Assembly (NCBI GenBank): GCA_018881555.1
Contig: JACAXG010000032.1
Span: forward strand, 3,608,837 to 3,672,836
Source: Amblyornis subalaris
Taxonomy: Eukaryota; Chordata; Aves; Passeriformes; Ptilonorhynchidae
DNA length: 64,000 nt
Direction: 5' to 3'
The notes under the pieces are model-generated. The model was not told the DNA's origin. It made no database searches and worked only from the letters and a program-made list of their open reading frames with translations. The translations under genes were made by a program, and so were the position numbers. Shown here piece after piece: positions 62,318 to 64,000 of the stretch; the first letter of the stretch is position 1; each line of letters begins with the position of its first letter.

Positions 62318-62462
62318 TTGTGACTGGCTCAGTTGGTCAGAGTAGGGTGCTGATAACACCAACGTTGTAGGTTCAATTCCTGTACAGGCCATTTACTTAA
62401 GAGTTGGANTCAATGATCCTTGTGGGTCCCTTCTAACTCAAAATATTCTTTGCATCTGTGAA
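62318..62462 (+). mobile_element. tRNA-Ile-derived SINE with CR1 tail (TguSINE1-like)
   Basis: The head reads like a mutated isoleucine tRNA gene. The A box TGGCTCAGTTGG lies at 62325-62336, an anticodon-region-like 'gtgctgataacacc' follows, the B box GGTTCAATTCC lies at 62370-62380, and a CCA-proximal end 'gtacaggcca' comes at 62382-62391. After a short linker the body switches to a CR1 3' end ('gagttggantcaatgatcct', 'tgtgggtcccttctaactca') and closes with octamer-like ATTCTTTGCATCTGTG. SINEs of this layout were described in zebra finch as passerine elements that use the CR1 machinery in trans. The B box carries a CG-to-CA change expected from methylation decay, so the copy is not new. It is not a functional tRNA gene: the acceptor stem does not pair fully. 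Confidence 0.88.
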
Positions 62463-64000
62463 TAACCCAGTCTCTGCCCCAGGCCTGAGCAGTTTTGCTG
62501 AAATAAATGGGGCAGCTAGAGCAGGATGATCCTGCAGGGCTGTGAAGGGGCGATGAAGGGAAGGTGACAACAACCAGGAGCTTCCAGTCCCAGACACTTC
62601 TTCATGGGAGCCCTTGGTGGTGGGGGTCTGGTTTGGACCCGTTGTTCTGGTTTGGGTGAGGGTTGGGGATGGAGCAAGGACAGAGCCCTCATGCTGGTGG
62701 GNTGTCAAGGGGTTTGCCAGGACCTGAAGTCCATTCACAGACTCTCTTTCTTTCTGCTTTTGAAGATGGATGCTACCTCTGTCCTTTCCCAAACTGCAAA
62801 GGTTGTCCATGCACTTCAGGAGCTCTATAAAATAAAGCTTAATAGTTTAGAAATTCATCTTGCTGGCCCTTAGGTACCCCAGAGTGTATTTCATCAAATG
62901 CTTCCTTGTTTGAATCCATCTAACCTGACTGGATTTAAAGCCTTAGATATGATGTCTTAGATCCCTTTCAAAAGCGGAAAGGTTTCAGTTCCTAGGCAGG
63001 GCACCACTGACTTCAGGCTAGTTATCCATAAATCTGTATTTCTTATTACCATCAAAGTGAGATAGAGAACGATTTCAGAGCCATATCAGCATTTGAAAGA
63101 GCCTGAAGATCCTGAGCACAAAGGATGAATTATNACCCTGGGTGAGAATTTTCACTTTTGTAATTTTTAGCAGACTTTACTGAATCAGATGCTCCAAATC
63201 TGTCCTATTCTTTACTGGAAATTACTATTTCTTTTCCCATAATTTCCTGGTTTATTGTTATTGTCTATTTGCTTTTAGTGCCCCAGTCCAAAAGCTATTT
63301 ATTGTTGGAAGCATGCACAAGACTCTTCCCCACTCAAACTGAGTACTTTGAGTTTAATTTAGAAAAGCTGTGCAGGAGATTTCTGCCATTTCAGGTGGTA
63401 CCATAAACATCTCTGTGTTCAGAGTCAGTGAGAATTTGTTGTAGCATTTAATTCACTGCTAGAAGGTGCTCAAAACAGAGCAGATGAGCCTGGTATAAAA
63501 GCCAGTGTACAGCAGAATCGGCAGTATAACTCTACCATAAGAAATTATAATTTGTCCCTATTTGAGTAAAAATTCACAGAGAAGTTACTCGCTCTGCTTT
63601 GAACTAACTTTTGAGTCAGTCTGCCTGTTTTCACACGACAGAAATGAATAAAAACAAAGGTAATCCCTTGATATTTTGTAACACAAGATGTTTTCTATAA
63701 ATCCAGGACAAAATTATAACTTGCGTGCAATAATGCCGAAGCCCCCTGTCCATGACTCAGCATCCCACCCCATTACACAAGGCATGCACAAAACCAAACC
63801 ACTGCCCTTCTGCAGCTCACCATTCACTTCAGGACACCAACTTACACCTCTCCTGTTTTCCTCTGCCTCCCCTCAGGAAATCATCTCACTGGGCTCTCCA
63901 GGCTCAGTCCTCTGCTCTGCCCACCCCACTCCGCTCCCCAGGAAGTTCTCCACACTGAGCATGTTTGGTTACTGCAGTTCAGGCTCAATTTGCCTTTATC
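62463..64000. other. Non-coding stretch, no recognised element
   Basis: No exon, RNA gene or repeat family is recognised. The final ~250 bp are C-rich on the plus strand (for example around 63740-63960), which leaves a frame open there without other signs of coding. Confidence 0.55.

Noticed and set aside
62318..62391. Functional tRNA-Ile gene
   Set aside because: The A and B boxes are present, but the acceptor and D-arm pairing is degraded and the sequence runs directly into a CR1 tail, so it is a SINE head.

Overview
The window reads as non-coding nuclear DNA from a bird, most likely a passerine. The evidence is its interspersed repeats. At least ten fragments carry the 3' end of chicken repeat 1 (CR1) LINEs, with the typical tail built on ATTCTATG-like octamers. 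One short element at 62318-62462 joins a tRNA-Ile-like RNA polymerase III promoter to a CR1 tail. That is the layout of the tRNA-derived SINE described from zebra finch (TguSINE1 type). I recognise no protein-coding exon, rRNA, functional tRNA or other RNA gene, so the window is a gene desert or the inside of a very long intron; the sequence alone does not decide which. Most open frames are short and look like chance. About 120 isolated single N bases mark it as a draft assembly.

Layout. From 1 to about 42.2 kb there is almost no recognisable transposon, apart from one old, weak CR1-like remnant near 6.8 kb. This part holds two perfect hairpins (6198-6237 and 12024-12054), a small CpG-rich patch (12110-12460), a strongly pyrimidine-biased stretch (18376-18670), a 136-bp GAAA-type microsatellite (25786-25921), and some smaller simple repeats.

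From 42.2 to 64 kb the character changes. Twelve CR1 fragments in both orientations, one SINE, two LTR-like remnants, a 41-bp tandem duplication, GGAT and TG microsatellites, and a directly repeated ~260-bp segment (50114-50380 and 54010-54264) all lie here. The densest part is 55.6-62.5 kb.

No genes act together here. The one functional relationship visible is parasitic: the SINE tail resembles the 3' end of the CR1 copy that finishes about 190 bp upstream of it. This fits the established model in which such SINEs borrow the CR1 reverse transcriptase by mimicking its 3' end. Repeat family names rest on pattern memory, since no database search could be run.
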